63,817 bases of DNA from Algoriphagus alkaliphilus (GTDB taxonomy: Bacteria > Bacteroidota > Bacteroidia > Cytophagales > Cyclobacteriaceae): assembly GCF_900103735.1 (NCBI RefSeq), contig NZ_FMXE01000030.1, positions 1 to 63,817 on the forward strand. The letters run 5' to 3'. Position numbers and translations under genes: made by a program. The stretch's first letter is position 1, and every line of letters starts with the position of its first letter. The notes under the pieces were generated by a model that did no database searches, had not been told where the DNA came from, and was given only the letters and a program-made list of their open reading frames with translations. Positions 35,577 through 44,054 of this stretch are shown piece after piece.

Positions 35577-36250
35577 GCTGGTGGGAATTTTGGAAGCCAA
35601 AACACGAACGATTGGAATTTATCCGTGATTTTTTAACGGCAAATGAGCAGACCATTCCGGGGATTCGATCCATTGACCAGTTGAATTTTACTGTATTGGA
35701 TACGGAGACTACAGGATTTGACCCTTCCCGTGATTCGATTCTATCCTTTGGGGCAGTGAAAGTTTCCGAATTGAAAATCCAAATCTCCACTGCGGTGGAA
35801 TGGTATCCACTTTCTGAAAACACTGGTGATAAAACAGCCCAGATTCATGGATTGGTTGACATCCCTGATCAGATTTCCAAGGAAGAATTTGTCCGGAAGC
35901 TTTTGGCGTATTTAGGCAATTCAATCCTGGTAGGGCATCATCTTGGATTTGATCTGGAAATGATCAACAGACAGCTGAGCGATTTTGGCCTGGATCAATT
36001 ACCCAATGCGGGAGTTGACACCCTTAGCTTGGCGATCAGGTTGGAGCATGGTCCACAAGCTGATCAAAACAGAATCAAGATGGGTACTTATAGCTTGGAT
36101 GCCCTTTGCGAACGATATGGGATTGACACGGATGATCGCCACACTGCGGCAGGTGATGCATTTTTAACTGCCCAACTTTTTCTGAAACTACTAAAAGTGG
36201 CAGAGCGAAAAGGAATTATAAACTACAGGGACTTGATAAAAAACTGGTAG
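35573..36250 (+). CDS. DnaQ-like 3'-5' exonuclease (DEDDh)
   Basis: A 225-residue protein. ExoI motif DTETTG (Asp43, Glu45), ExoII around HHLGFDLEMINRQL (Asp), and ExoIII HTAAGDAFLTAQLF (His and Asp) give a complete DEDDh set. Relatives are the proofreading subunit of DNA polymerase III and stand-alone RNases/DNases. The ATG overlaps the stop of the DUF294 gene (ATGA), so the two are translationally coupled. The same neighbour pair occurs in other bacteria near acs/actP. The reason is not known; a link through nucleotide signalling is speculation. Confidence 0.9.
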   Translation: MSWWEFWKPKHERLEFIRDFLTANEQTIPGIRSIDQLNFTVLDTETTGFDPSRDSILSFGAVKVSELKIQISTAVEWYPLSENTGDKTAQIHGLVDIPDQISKEEFVRKLLAYLGNSILVGHHLGFDLEMINRQLSDFGLDQLPNAGVDTLSLAIRLEHGPQADQNRIKMGTYSLDALCERYGIDTDDRHTAAGDAFLTAQLFLKLLKVAERKGIINYRDLIKNW

Positions 36251-36357
36251 TTGAAAGTAGAATTTAGCGATTAAAAAATTGCATAATTCCTTTGATATCA
36301 ATGGAATATAGGTAAATTCGATTGTAAATTTTTATTCCACCATTTTTCCCCAACGCT

Positions 36358-37617
36358 ATGTCAAAACTAAAAATTGACCCAAATCTGGTGTTGAGAGAGG
36401 AACAACTGGTACTGAGCGAACATCAAATTAGATCTATTCAAGATCTCCTCAAGTATCAGCATCCTATCACACAGAAGTACCTGGCCCTTGGAGGCTCAGG
36501 AGGATGGCTGGGGCCGAATACCACTCCGATTACAAAATGCCCGGATGGTGTAGGTTCTTTTCAGCATTATGCAAACGGATCGATTTATTATCATCCTTCC
36601 ACAGGTGCCCATGAAGTACATGGGTTGATCAGAGCTCGCTGGCAATCTCTGGGCTGGGAACGAAGCTTTTTAGGTTATCCGATCACCGATGAGACCGCCA
36701 CACCTGATGGCATCGGTAGGTACAATCATTTTCAGGGAGGAAGTATCTATTGGAGCCCGTCTACGGGAGCCTGGGAGGTACATGGAGCTATTCGGGCGAA
36801 GTATTCGTCTTTGGGATGGGAGCGCAGTTTTCTGGGCTATCCCCTGACCAATGAGATGACTTGTCCGGATGGTATAGGCAGATACAATCATTTCCAGGGA
36901 GGAAGCATCTACTGGTCCCCTAGCACAGGCGCTTGGGAGGTGCATGGACTTATCCGGGAGCAATGGAAGGCTTTGGGCTGGGAACGAAGTGTGTTAGGCT
37001 ATCCGACTTCCGATGAATTGGCAGTCTTCGGTGGCACCGGCCGGATTTCCCATTTCCAGCGGGGAAGTATCTATTGGTCCAGCACTGCCGGGACACGGGT
37101 TTTGCGCGAGCGGGTGAGAATCCATGTGAAAATTCTCGAAAACCCTACCAGCTTTACCTTAAACCAACAATTTGCTGCCATGCAGGAGGTTTTTGCGGTG
37201 GCCGGTATTCGGGTGGATTGGGTGACTACCGAGAATCTGAGTTTGCCAACACTTACCGACGTAGATGTGGGAGGCTGCTTCATGGGGCAGACTACTGCTG
37301 AGCAAAATTCGCTATTTGGAAACCGAAACTTTATGGGCGGAAATGACCTGGTAGTCTATTATGTGCGAAGTACTGTACCCGGCTATAACGGCTGTGCAGC
37401 CCATCCTGCGGGAAGACCCGGATGTGTGGTGGTCCGATCAGCAAGTCGTTGGACTTTGGCACATGAGTTTGGCCATGTATTAGGTTTAAGCCACGTGAGT
37501 AACAATGACCGGCTGATGACCGGCTTGGGGACGTTCAACATCACCAATCCTCCCCCTGATCTGATCTCCAGCGAGTCCACCACGATGCGTAACTCTACAC
37601 TCAGTACTCAACTTTAA
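36358..37617 (+). CDS. LGFP-repeat metzincin protease without a signal peptide
   Basis: A 419-residue protein. Residues about 45-250 are four LGFP repeats (LGWERSFLGYPITDE, GRYNHFQGGSIYWSPSTG and variants), a module known from actinobacterial cell-wall proteins and thought to bind surface glycans. Residues about 255-419 form a metzincin domain: zinc motif HEFGHVLGLSH (His369, Glu370, His373, His379), then DRLMTG as Met-turn. Four Cys are scattered in this part. No signal peptide, lipobox or T9SS tail is visible, so export would need another route. A HEAT-like gene follows after 12 bases and may encode a partner or inhibitor. Function is inferred from domains only. Confidence 0.85.
   Translation: MSKLKIDPNLVLREEQLVLSEHQIRSIQDLLKYQHPITQKYLALGGSGGWLGPNTTPITKCPDGVGSFQHYANGSIYYHPSTGAHEVHGLIRARWQSLGWERSFLGYPITDETATPDGIGRYNHFQGGSIYWSPSTGAWEVHGAIRAKYSSLGWERSFLGYPLTNEMTCPDGIGRYNHFQGGSIYWSPSTGAWEVHGLIREQWKALGWERSVLGYPTSDELAVFGGTGRISHFQRGSIYWSSTAGTRVLRERVRIHVKILENPTSFTLNQQFAAMQEVFAVAGIRVDWVTTENLSLPTLTDVDVGGCFMGQTTAEQNSLFGNRNFMGGNDLVVYYVRSTVPGYNGCAAHPAGRPGCVVVRSASRWTLAHEFGHVLGLSHVSNNDRLMTGLGTFNITNPPPDLISSESTTMRNSTLSTQL
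36540..37080 (+). repeat. Internal DNA repeats encoding four LGFP units
   Basis: Units of about 156 bases recur. The second and third units (about 36700-36795 and 36856-36951) are nearly identical in encoded protein, with many silent base changes. This argues for an older duplication kept by selection rather than a fresh one. Confidence 0.7.
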
Positions 37618-37629
37618 CTCTTAAATATC

Positions 37630-38121
37630 ATGGCACAACGACGAACAACAGGGAGTAACCACGGAGCTTCTTCGACAAACGAACTCCTGGCCTTTCTCCG
37701 GCAGGATGAATTGGACTATCCTGCAGCCGCTTTGAAATTTGGAGAGGATGCACTTCCTTTTTTGAAGGAATTGGTGGCGAGCAGCGATGAAAACCTGGCA
37801 ATAAAGGCAGCTTACTTGGTTGGGTTTATTCAGGGCGATGAAGCGGATAAGATTCTGGAAAATGCAGCAACGGTCGGTTCTGCTCCCATTCGGGTAGCCG
37901 CAGCCTATGGCGCACAAAAACGCAATTCAGCCGGTGCACAGGCTATTTTGAATCATTCTCTTGAGGACAAAGATCCTTCAGTGGTCAAGTTTGGCTTACT
38001 CTCTGCAAAAGCGAGTAAACTGGAATCAAACCTAAAATCCAAGATTGATAAAATCTCCAAAAATTTTCTGGATGAAACCATCAAATCTGTGGCGGGAGAG
38101 ATGATGAAAAAAATGAAGTAA
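37630..38121 (+). CDS. HEAT-like helical repeat protein, possible partner of the LGFP protease
   Basis: A 163-residue soluble protein. It has a low-complexity start (MAQRRTTGSNHGASSTN) and then helical pairs of HEAT/PBS-lyase type (ALPFLKELVASSDENLAIKAAYLVGFI, then AAAYGAQKRNSAGAQAILNHS and VVKFGLLSAKASK). A Lys-rich C-terminus (GEMMKKMK) follows. There is no signal peptide. The gene starts 12 bases after the protease stop, so the two form an operon that ends at the terminator at 38141. HEAT proteins act as binding scaffolds; here an inhibitor, chaperone or loading factor for the protease is the natural guess, not proven. Confidence 0.75.
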   Translation: MAQRRTTGSNHGASSTNELLAFLRQDELDYPAAALKFGEDALPFLKELVASSDENLAIKAAYLVGFIQGDEADKILENAATVGSAPIRVAAAYGAQKRNSAGAQAILNHSLEDKDPSVVKFGLLSAKASKLESNLKSKIDKISKNFLDETIKSVAGEMMKKMK

Positions 38122-38140
38122 TCAAACTCATGAACTTTTG

Positions 38141-38173
38141 AAAAGCTGTCCGATCAAAGGGGCAGCTTTTTTT
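38141..38173. terminator. Bidirectional terminator between HEAT and DUF4403 genes
   Basis: AAAAGCTGTCC pairs with GGGGCAGCTTTT around a short loop, with a T run after it on the plus strand. On the minus strand the flanking CTTTTCAAAAG can serve the convergent gene ending at 38172. Confidence 0.65.
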
Positions 38174-39572
38174 ATTTCCATTCGATGTCCGACTTTCCCG
38201 TTGCTTTTAACTGGATCTCCAGCCCGGAGGGAGTCGTATAGAATCCACCGGGGAAAATTTTCAATTCGATGATTCTGAGATCGGCAATAGGCGTCTCAAA
38301 AGCAAGTCGCTCCTGAATCCCTCCTAAACTTTCAGCCAATACTTCGGCCATTGGAAAACGAAGCTTTTGATTGAGCTGACGGATGATTTTACCCTTTTTC
38401 AAAGCTGCTGCGGTCTTTGCTTTGGGATTGTCACTTGCCAGGTGAAAATTAACCTGATCAAAAATCAAAACCTGCTCCTTACTGTCAAAGGCCGGCAAAC
38501 CTACCAAGAACAATATTCCCTTGATTTGCTTCCCATTGCTTTGCTCTGCGTGAAAATCCATTTTGATTCCAAGCTTTTCTCCATAGGCTTGGGACTTGAA
38601 ATTGTCAGGCCGAAATACCGTCGTCTTATTGACCCGAATGGTCTGGTTTCCAAAATTTTCCCGCAGGAGCTCATCAATTTCAGCGTAGGTCAAACGAAGA
38701 GGAATCAGGATTTCGAGTGTATTTTTCGCACTCTTATTCTCGGTCAGTTTAGGCAATGGTGAGGGCCTGCTGGGTGCGGCATCAGCCGGATGCAGATTCA
38801 CTTTTCCTTTCATTCCCAAGTTGAGGTGATATCCTTCATTTGGCGAAAAATTTTCGGACAGTTTCACCGAATCAGGCTGAATGGAAAAGGCCATTTTTTT
38901 ACCCTGGAAGTCCATAAAGATAGGTTGCCCCACTTCATTCCAAATCTGATCAACCAAGGGTTTTAATCGGACAAGATCCGGTTTGGAAGTCAGATGAGTT
39001 GCCGCATAATCCCGAATTTCATTTCGGATCATTTGGCTCAAATCAAGTTCCATCCCCAAGACATTAAAACTCATTTTTCCCCCTAAGTCCAGCAGTTCAA
39101 ACTCAGAAATCCCCATTGACCAGTTTTCATTGACTATGGGATTGATCAGGAAAACAGGAGCAAAGGATTGGTCCAAAGGGACCTTTGATTGAAATAGATT
39201 CCGCAATCCCCCCGGCTTCAGTCCAACTTCGCCTCTGATACGAATAGGAAGCTGGATTTGGATTTTATCTTTGTCTATCGGTTGAATTTTTGTCATTCCA
39301 TTTCTGGAAAAATTCAAATCTCCGACTATTCCATTGCCGAGATCCATTGCCTTTTCCTGAAAAAGAACTGGAGGAATGCGCTGGTTGAGCAGGTTTTCCA
39401 AGGTGCCTAGGGGTATACGAACCGGAACATTCACCTCTGAATATGCAGCCGGAACAAGTATTGTAGCCGGGATCAAGTTTGGATCCAAGCTTTTACAAGC
39501 ACCCGAAAGCAACACGCCTCCCAAGATTAGCTTCGTGAAAAAAAATGATTTGGCACTATTCTGCATTTTCAT
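38172..39572 (-). CDS. DUF4403 family lipoprotein
   Basis: A 466-residue protein with a lipoprotein signal (LILGGVLLSGAC, Cys about 26), then a long beta-rich region. The family phrases are readable: VPVRIPLGTLENLLNQRIP near the start, IQLPIRIRGEVGLKPG, and ILIPLRLTYAEIDELLRENF in the second half. The repeated phrase reflects two similar lipid-transfer-like (TULIP-type) halves. DUF4403 proteins are outer-envelope lipoproteins of Bacteroidota with no established role. It is a single-gene unit that ends against the HEAT gene. Confidence 0.85.
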   Translation of the reverse strand: MKMQNSAKSFFFTKLILGGVLLSGACKSLDPNLIPATILVPAAYSEVNVPVRIPLGTLENLLNQRIPPVLFQEKAMDLGNGIVGDLNFSRNGMTKIQPIDKDKIQIQLPIRIRGEVGLKPGGLRNLFQSKVPLDQSFAPVFLINPIVNENWSMGISEFELLDLGGKMSFNVLGMELDLSQMIRNEIRDYAATHLTSKPDLVRLKPLVDQIWNEVGQPIFMDFQGKKMAFSIQPDSVKLSENFSPNEGYHLNLGMKGKVNLHPADAAPSRPSPLPKLTENKSAKNTLEILIPLRLTYAEIDELLRENFGNQTIRVNKTTVFRPDNFKSQAYGEKLGIKMDFHAEQSNGKQIKGILFLVGLPAFDSKEQVLIFDQVNFHLASDNPKAKTAAALKKGKIIRQLNQKLRFPMAEVLAESLGGIQERLAFETPIADLRIIELKIFPGGFYTTPSGLEIQLKATGKSDIEWK

Positions 39573-39646
39573 TGTTATTAAATCGGTTTCAAAGAGGAAC
39601 TATTTCGCTCTTGCAACAATTGCCCCAAAAGTAATTAATCACGACT

Positions 39647-39982
39647 ATGAACTGGAATAAATTGACCACTGCGGCTCAAATCCAAGAGATCAAGGCCTTG
39701 AGTGTAACAAAACCTGTTTTGATTTTCAAGCACAGCACCCGATGCTCCGTGAGCAGTATTTCGCTCGATCGCCTGATGCGCAATTGGAAAACTGCCGATG
39801 AAGCTAAAGTTGTGCCATACTTTTTGGATTTGATTGCCAATCGTTCGTTGTCAAATCAAATTGAAGAGGAGTTTAATATTCCTCATGAGTCCCCGCAGGT
39901 GATAATTATCAGAAATGGCCAATCGGTATACGATACTAGTCATTATGGGATTTCATATCCTGAAATCATGGCCCAGGTTTAG
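39647..39982 (+). CDS. ytxJ: Bacillithiol-system redox protein YtxJ
   Basis: A 111-residue thioredoxin-fold protein. It has the monothiol site FKHSTRCSVSSISLDRL (Cys33), the usual cis-Pro block HESPQVIIIRNGQ, and GISYPEIM near the end. YtxJ is a monothiol bacilliredoxin-like protein found in bacteria that use bacillithiol, where it should remove bacillithiol mixed disulfides from proteins in the cytoplasm. It is a single gene divergent from the DUF4403 gene. The length is that of the family. Confidence 0.9.
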   Translation: MNWNKLTTAAQIQEIKALSVTKPVLIFKHSTRCSVSSISLDRLMRNWKTADEAKVVPYFLDLIANRSLSNQIEEEFNIPHESPQVIIIRNGQSVYDTSHYGISYPEIMAQV

Positions 39983-40109
39983 AGTTTTTAAATTTTAAAA
40001 GGGAAATAAACCACTTATCCCCCTATGGGGCCACTCCCGTTTTAGGGTGATTCATGGTTAAACCTTTCCCTTTTTCACTCAGTCAAAGGAATTGAATTTT
40101 GAACTGATT

Positions 40110-42998
40110 ATGAAGAAACTATACGCATTAATTCCACTGATTTTTAGCCTTTTTTTGGCTTATTCAGCTTACGGGCAAGACCGACCGGAGCGAAAATTCA
40201 CCGGAAAAGTAATCGACGGTGTAGCCAATGTTCCGATGATCGGAGCCAACGTACTGGTGAAGACCGTTACTGATTCACTTTTGACAGGAACTGTCACGGG
40301 GGCCAACGGCGCATTCGAAATTGCCCGACCGGATATTCCATCTGTGAAGGTGGAAATAACCTTTATAGGCTATAAAACCATTACAATTATTCACCAGATC
40401 AGGCAGGCGGTCGCTTTGGGGGATTTGATTTTACTGGAAGATACCAAAGTACTTGGGGAAGTGCTCATCGAAGGTCAGATTCCGGTCGGAGAGCAGCGCG
40501 GCGACACCACATCTTTCAATGCGAATGCTTTCAAAACCCAAACCAATGCGCAGGCGGAAGATCTGATCCGGAAAATGCCCGGAATTACGATTCAAAACGG
40601 ACAAGTGCAGGCTCAGGGAGAGCAAGTACAGCGCTTCCTCGTGGACGGAAGGGAGTTTTTTGGCAATGACCCAAGCATCGCTTTGAGAAACCTCCCCGCC
40701 GATGCGATTGACAGAGTAGAAATCTTGGATCAGCGCTCAGATCAAAGCCGTTTGACTGGTTTTGATGATGGCAACTACACCAAAACGATCAACATTATCC
40801 TTCGATCAGATAGGAAAAACGGTTCTTTTGGCCGATGGTATAGCGGATATGGAACAGATGATCGATATGCAGCGGGGGGTAGTTTAAACTTCTTCAAGGG
40901 GGATAAGCGAATTTCGGTATTGGGACTGTTCAATAATATCAACCAGCAAAATTTCTCCAGTCAAGACCTGGCCGGAATAACGGCAAATACCGGTGGCGGC
41001 GGAGGTCAAAGGGGTCCCGGTGGTGGAGGTCCCGGTGGTGGAGGCCCCGGTGGCGGTGGTCGCTTTGGTGGGGGAGGAAATAATAATTTCTTCGTAGGTA
41101 ATTCTGGTGGGATCGTTTCTACCAATGCAATAGGCTTGAACTATTCGGACAAGTGGGGTCAAAAAGTCAATTTCTCGGGTAGTTATTTCTTCAACAACAC
41201 GACCAACTCACTTCGTCAGATTACCAATCGCGAAACTGTTGTCAATGAAAATCTTCGGCAGATTTACCAGGAGAATCTGATTAATACCGTGGACAATAAC
41301 AATCACCGGGCAAATGCCAGAATTGAGGCAGATCTGAATGAGAAAAACTCCATAATCATCACCCCAAATATCTCTTTCCAAACCAACAGAACCTTTGGTG
41401 ATCGAGACGCTTTGACTACCACAAATGCCGGTGACTCACTTTCCGCATTGAGATCTATCGCCGATGCAGAGACTAAGGCGTTCAACATTTCCAACAACAT
41501 CACTTACCGCTACAAATTCGATAAAGGAGGAAGGACGCTATCGACGGATATTTTCACAGCATGGAACAAGCGGGATCAGTTTTCAACTCTTTTGGCGGCT
41601 AGTCAGGATTACCGTCGCAATTTGGTCGACACTGCTGATCAAGAGACCAACTCGCTCAACAATGGCTTTAACTACCGAATGAACGCCACTTGGACTGAGC
41701 CGCTAGGCGAAAAATCCATCGGAACTTTTGGCTACCAAATTGCCAACAACAAAACACGGGCTGATCAGAAAACACGAGTTCTCAATCAGGAAAATCTTTA
41801 CGCTCTGGACACGGCACTTTCCAATGAGTTTGACAACAAATTCATCACGCAGCGACTTCGGTCAGGCTATGCTTACAATAATCAGGGCTGGAACGTCAAC
41901 CTTAACCTTGATTACCAAAATGCCAGATTGGATAATGAGGCATTTTTTCCGAATCCGGGGGTTTTTCAAAGATCCTTCAATAATATTTTGCCCAGTGCAA
42001 ATGTCAACTTCCGAAATCGGGAAACAGGCTTTAGCTGGAGAATGCGCTACCGCACAGATACCAACGAACCGAGTGTGGCAGAGCTTCAGAACGTGGTCAA
42101 CAACCAAAATCCGCTTAACCTCCGGGTAGGAAATCCTTCCCTGGGCCAAAGCTTCAACCACAACATATTCATCAATATCAGCAAGGTGAATCCGGAGAAA
42201 TCCCGCACACTGTTCACCTTTGCAAATTATTCTTCCACCAAAAACTTCATCGGAAACAGTACCTTCCTTGCAGTCCGGGACACCCTGATCAATGGTGAAA
42301 TCCTCCTTCGTCCGGGTGGACAAATCTCCAGCCCCGTCAATTTGGAAGGTAATTTCCGGGCTTCAGTCTTCATGACCTATGGTGCTCCGATCAAAATGAT
42401 CAAATCTCAATTCAACACCAATTCCCGAATAGGCTTCAACCGGATTCCCGGTATTATCAATGGTGAAAGTAACTTGAACGACAACCTTACGCTTAGCCAG
42501 GGAATCACGCTAAGCTCGAATATCAGCCAAAACGTGGACTTCTCGATCAGCACCACAGGTTCATACAACATCGTAAACTCTTCGCTTCAGCAAAATCTGA
42601 ACAATAATTTCTACCAGCAGGAATCCAACATCAGACTGTACTTCTCCTCCCAAAATGGTAAGTACTTTATGGGAAACAATGTTGCTCATTCGCTTTATAC
42701 AGGCCTTTCCGAAGGATTCAATCAGAACTTCTTCCTGTGGAATATTGAGGGCGGAATTCGCTTTGCAAAAAACAATAAGGCAGAGCTAAAAGCAGTGATC
42801 TTTGACTTACTCAATCAGAATAACAGCATCACACGGACCATCTCAGATGTTGCAGTGACCGATGTATTCACCAATGTCCTTACGCGCTATGGCATGGTGA
42901 CTTTCACATATATCCTCGGCAACTTCAAGCAGCCGGAGGCTGCGCCTCAGCAGCCTTGGCAAATGGGAAGACCGGGTGGTGGGGGACGAACTTGGTAA
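40110..42998 (+). CDS. TonB-receptor-like outer-membrane beta-barrel with carboxypeptidase-regulatory-like domain
   Basis: A 962-residue protein from ATG 40110 (signal peptide MKKLYALIPLIFSLFLAYSAYGQ). An Ig-like carboxypeptidase-regulatory domain (GKVIDGVANVPMIGANVLVK) comes first. A plug-like domain follows (ETRDTTSF-like start QRGDTTSFNANAFKT, then IRKMPGITIQNGQVQAQGE and FLVDGREFFGND). The rest is a large beta-barrel of the outer-membrane protein beta-barrel type. Residues about 297-323 form a Gly-rich insert, and the C-terminus is again Gly-rich. No susD-like gene follows, so polysaccharide uptake with a SusD partner is not indicated. Uptake or assembly function is unknown. Confidence 0.88.
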   Translation: MKKLYALIPLIFSLFLAYSAYGQDRPERKFTGKVIDGVANVPMIGANVLVKTVTDSLLTGTVTGANGAFEIARPDIPSVKVEITFIGYKTITIIHQIRQAVALGDLILLEDTKVLGEVLIEGQIPVGEQRGDTTSFNANAFKTQTNAQAEDLIRKMPGITIQNGQVQAQGEQVQRFLVDGREFFGNDPSIALRNLPADAIDRVEILDQRSDQSRLTGFDDGNYTKTINIILRSDRKNGSFGRWYSGYGTDDRYAAGGSLNFFKGDKRISVLGLFNNINQQNFSSQDLAGITANTGGGGGQRGPGGGGPGGGGPGGGGRFGGGGNNNFFVGNSGGIVSTNAIGLNYSDKWGQKVNFSGSYFFNNTTNSLRQITNRETVVNENLRQIYQENLINTVDNNNHRANARIEADLNEKNSIIITPNISFQTNRTFGDRDALTTTNAGDSLSALRSIADAETKAFNISNNITYRYKFDKGGRTLSTDIFTAWNKRDQFSTLLAASQDYRRNLVDTADQETNSLNNGFNYRMNATWTEPLGEKSIGTFGYQIANNKTRADQKTRVLNQENLYALDTALSNEFDNKFITQRLRSGYAYNNQGWNVNLNLDYQNARLDNEAFFPNPGVFQRSFNNILPSANVNFRNRETGFSWRMRYRTDTNEPSVAELQNVVNNQNPLNLRVGNPSLGQSFNHNIFINISKVNPEKSRTLFTFANYSSTKNFIGNSTFLAVRDTLINGEILLRPGGQISSPVNLEGNFRASVFMTYGAPIKMIKSQFNTNSRIGFNRIPGIINGESNLNDNLTLSQGITLSSNISQNVDFSISTTGSYNIVNSSLQQNLNNNFYQQESNIRLYFSSQNGKYFMGNNVAHSLYTGLSEGFNQNFFLWNIEGGIRFAKNNKAELKAVIFDLLNQNNSITRTISDVAVTDVFTNVLTRYGMVTFTYILGNFKQPEAAPQQPWQMGRPGGGGRTW
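40988..41079 (+). repeat. GGTCCCGGTGGTGGAGG tandem repeats
   Basis: About five G-rich units (consensus GGTCCCGGTGGTGGAG) encode Gly-Pro-Gly runs within the barrel protein. On the minus strand they are C-rich. Copy number may vary by slippage. Confidence 0.7.
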
Positions 42999-43036
42999 GG
43001 AGTGAAGTGAGAATTTAGAAGTCAGAAATAATACTT

Positions 43037-43066
43037 AAAGCCTGCTGAGATATTTCAGCAGGCTTT
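43037..43066 (+). terminator. Terminator of the outer-membrane barrel gene
   Basis: AAAGCCTGCTGA (43037-43048) pairs with TCAGCAGGCTTT (43055-43066) over a 6-base loop. The T tail is short (TTTATG). Confidence 0.65.
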
Positions 43067-43231
43067 ATGCGTTTTCAAAAAGACAACATTCCATTCGGAA
43101 TTAGTATTAAAACCTTCTTTATACTACTATTTCGCCTTTTGCAAAAAAAAACCAGTCCTGTATTTTTAAGAGTGGTTAAGAAAATAGATTTTAAACTTGA
43201 CGTAATTATTAACCGCTAAAAATTCATATTT

Positions 43232-43985
43232 ATGAGAAAGATTAAAAAATTATTAATCTGAGGGCTATTTTGTTTTGGGGTAGCCTTCATGTTCAACAGC
43301 ACTGACTCCAATGCTCAGGGGGCAGGTCCTTTACTAGGGTGATCACATTTGTTGTCAAGCCAATTCTTCAGGTTGTACGGATCGTCAAGGTATTTTCTGA
43401 CCCACAGATGAAAACAAATTGATTGAATTAGACAGCGAAGGAAAAAGAAAAGCAGGTTATGGAAAATGGGAGAAAATTCCCTCGAGATCGGATTTGGACA
43501 ATTATTTACTAGGTACACTGAATAAAGGGTGGTTCAGAGCAAGTCCAGACAAGAAACTCTTTGTAAAGGCAAGTATCTTCAGAGATAGGCTCGAAATTTT
43601 TGACTATCAAACCAAAGAATTTGTGGTTGTTGACGGTCCACGATTAGAGCTTCCAAAATTTGAGATTTCAGGATCAGGAGCAAATTCAGCGTTAATTTTT
43701 AATCCTGAAGAAGCTTATGGTCACCGAGACATTGCATTTGGAAAATCATACATTTATGATCTTTACGGGGGGTATAATGAAATGCATATTCAGCAAACAA
43801 ATGTCATCGCAAAGACTGTTTATGTCCTCACAACTAAAGGTGATATGGTCGCCAAGTTAGATCTAGATCGATCCGTAAGAAGTATTACAGTAGACGAATC
43901 CTTAGGCAAAATCCACGGAATCACAACAGACGAAGACCCTGGCATCGCAGTGTTCGATATTCCAAAAGAACTGCTTAAAAATTAG
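43232..43985 (+). pseudogene. Broken NVEALA-like peptide fused to the C-terminal part of a propeller lipoprotein
   Basis: ATG 43232 opens a signal peptide (MRKIKKLLI) cut by TGA 43259-43261, then GLFCFGVAFMFNSTDSNAQ. A further TGA lies at 43340-43342. One frame over, GDHICCQANSSGCTD continues to TGA 43398-43400. From there the same frame runs open to TAG 43983-43985 (PTDENKLIELDSEG, then YDLYGGYNE, VYVLTTKGDMVAKLDLDRSVRS, GITTDEDPGIAVFD). The first part resembles small Cys-rich NVEALA-type peptides. The second resembles the end of the BF3164/TolB-like propeller lipoproteins that normally follow them as separate genes. I infer a deletion that joined the two, plus stops and a frameshift. The 188-codon tail (43419-43985) lacks a signal and is probably not functional. 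Confidence 0.6.
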
Positions 43986-43995
43986 GAAAAAAATA

Positions 43996-44029
43996 AAAAC
44001 CTCCTTGAATCAATTCAAGCAGGTTTTTT
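43996..44029. terminator. Terminator between the pseudogene and the fasciclin gene
   Basis: AAAACCTCCTTGAAT pairs with ATTCAAGCAGGTTTT with one mismatch, flanked by A and T runs on both sides. It can serve both convergent genes. Confidence 0.7.
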
Positions 44030-44054
44030 AAATGTTTTGAAAGAATTCTTTCAA

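Noticed and set aside
40110..42998. SusC of a polysaccharide utilisation locus
   Set aside because: No SusD-like gene follows and the barrel matches the non-SusC outer-membrane family; no glycoside hydrolase is near.
42999..43231. Gene in the spacer before the broken NVEALA-like locus
   Set aside because: Only a terminator and AT-rich DNA are seen; no open frame with plausible composition.
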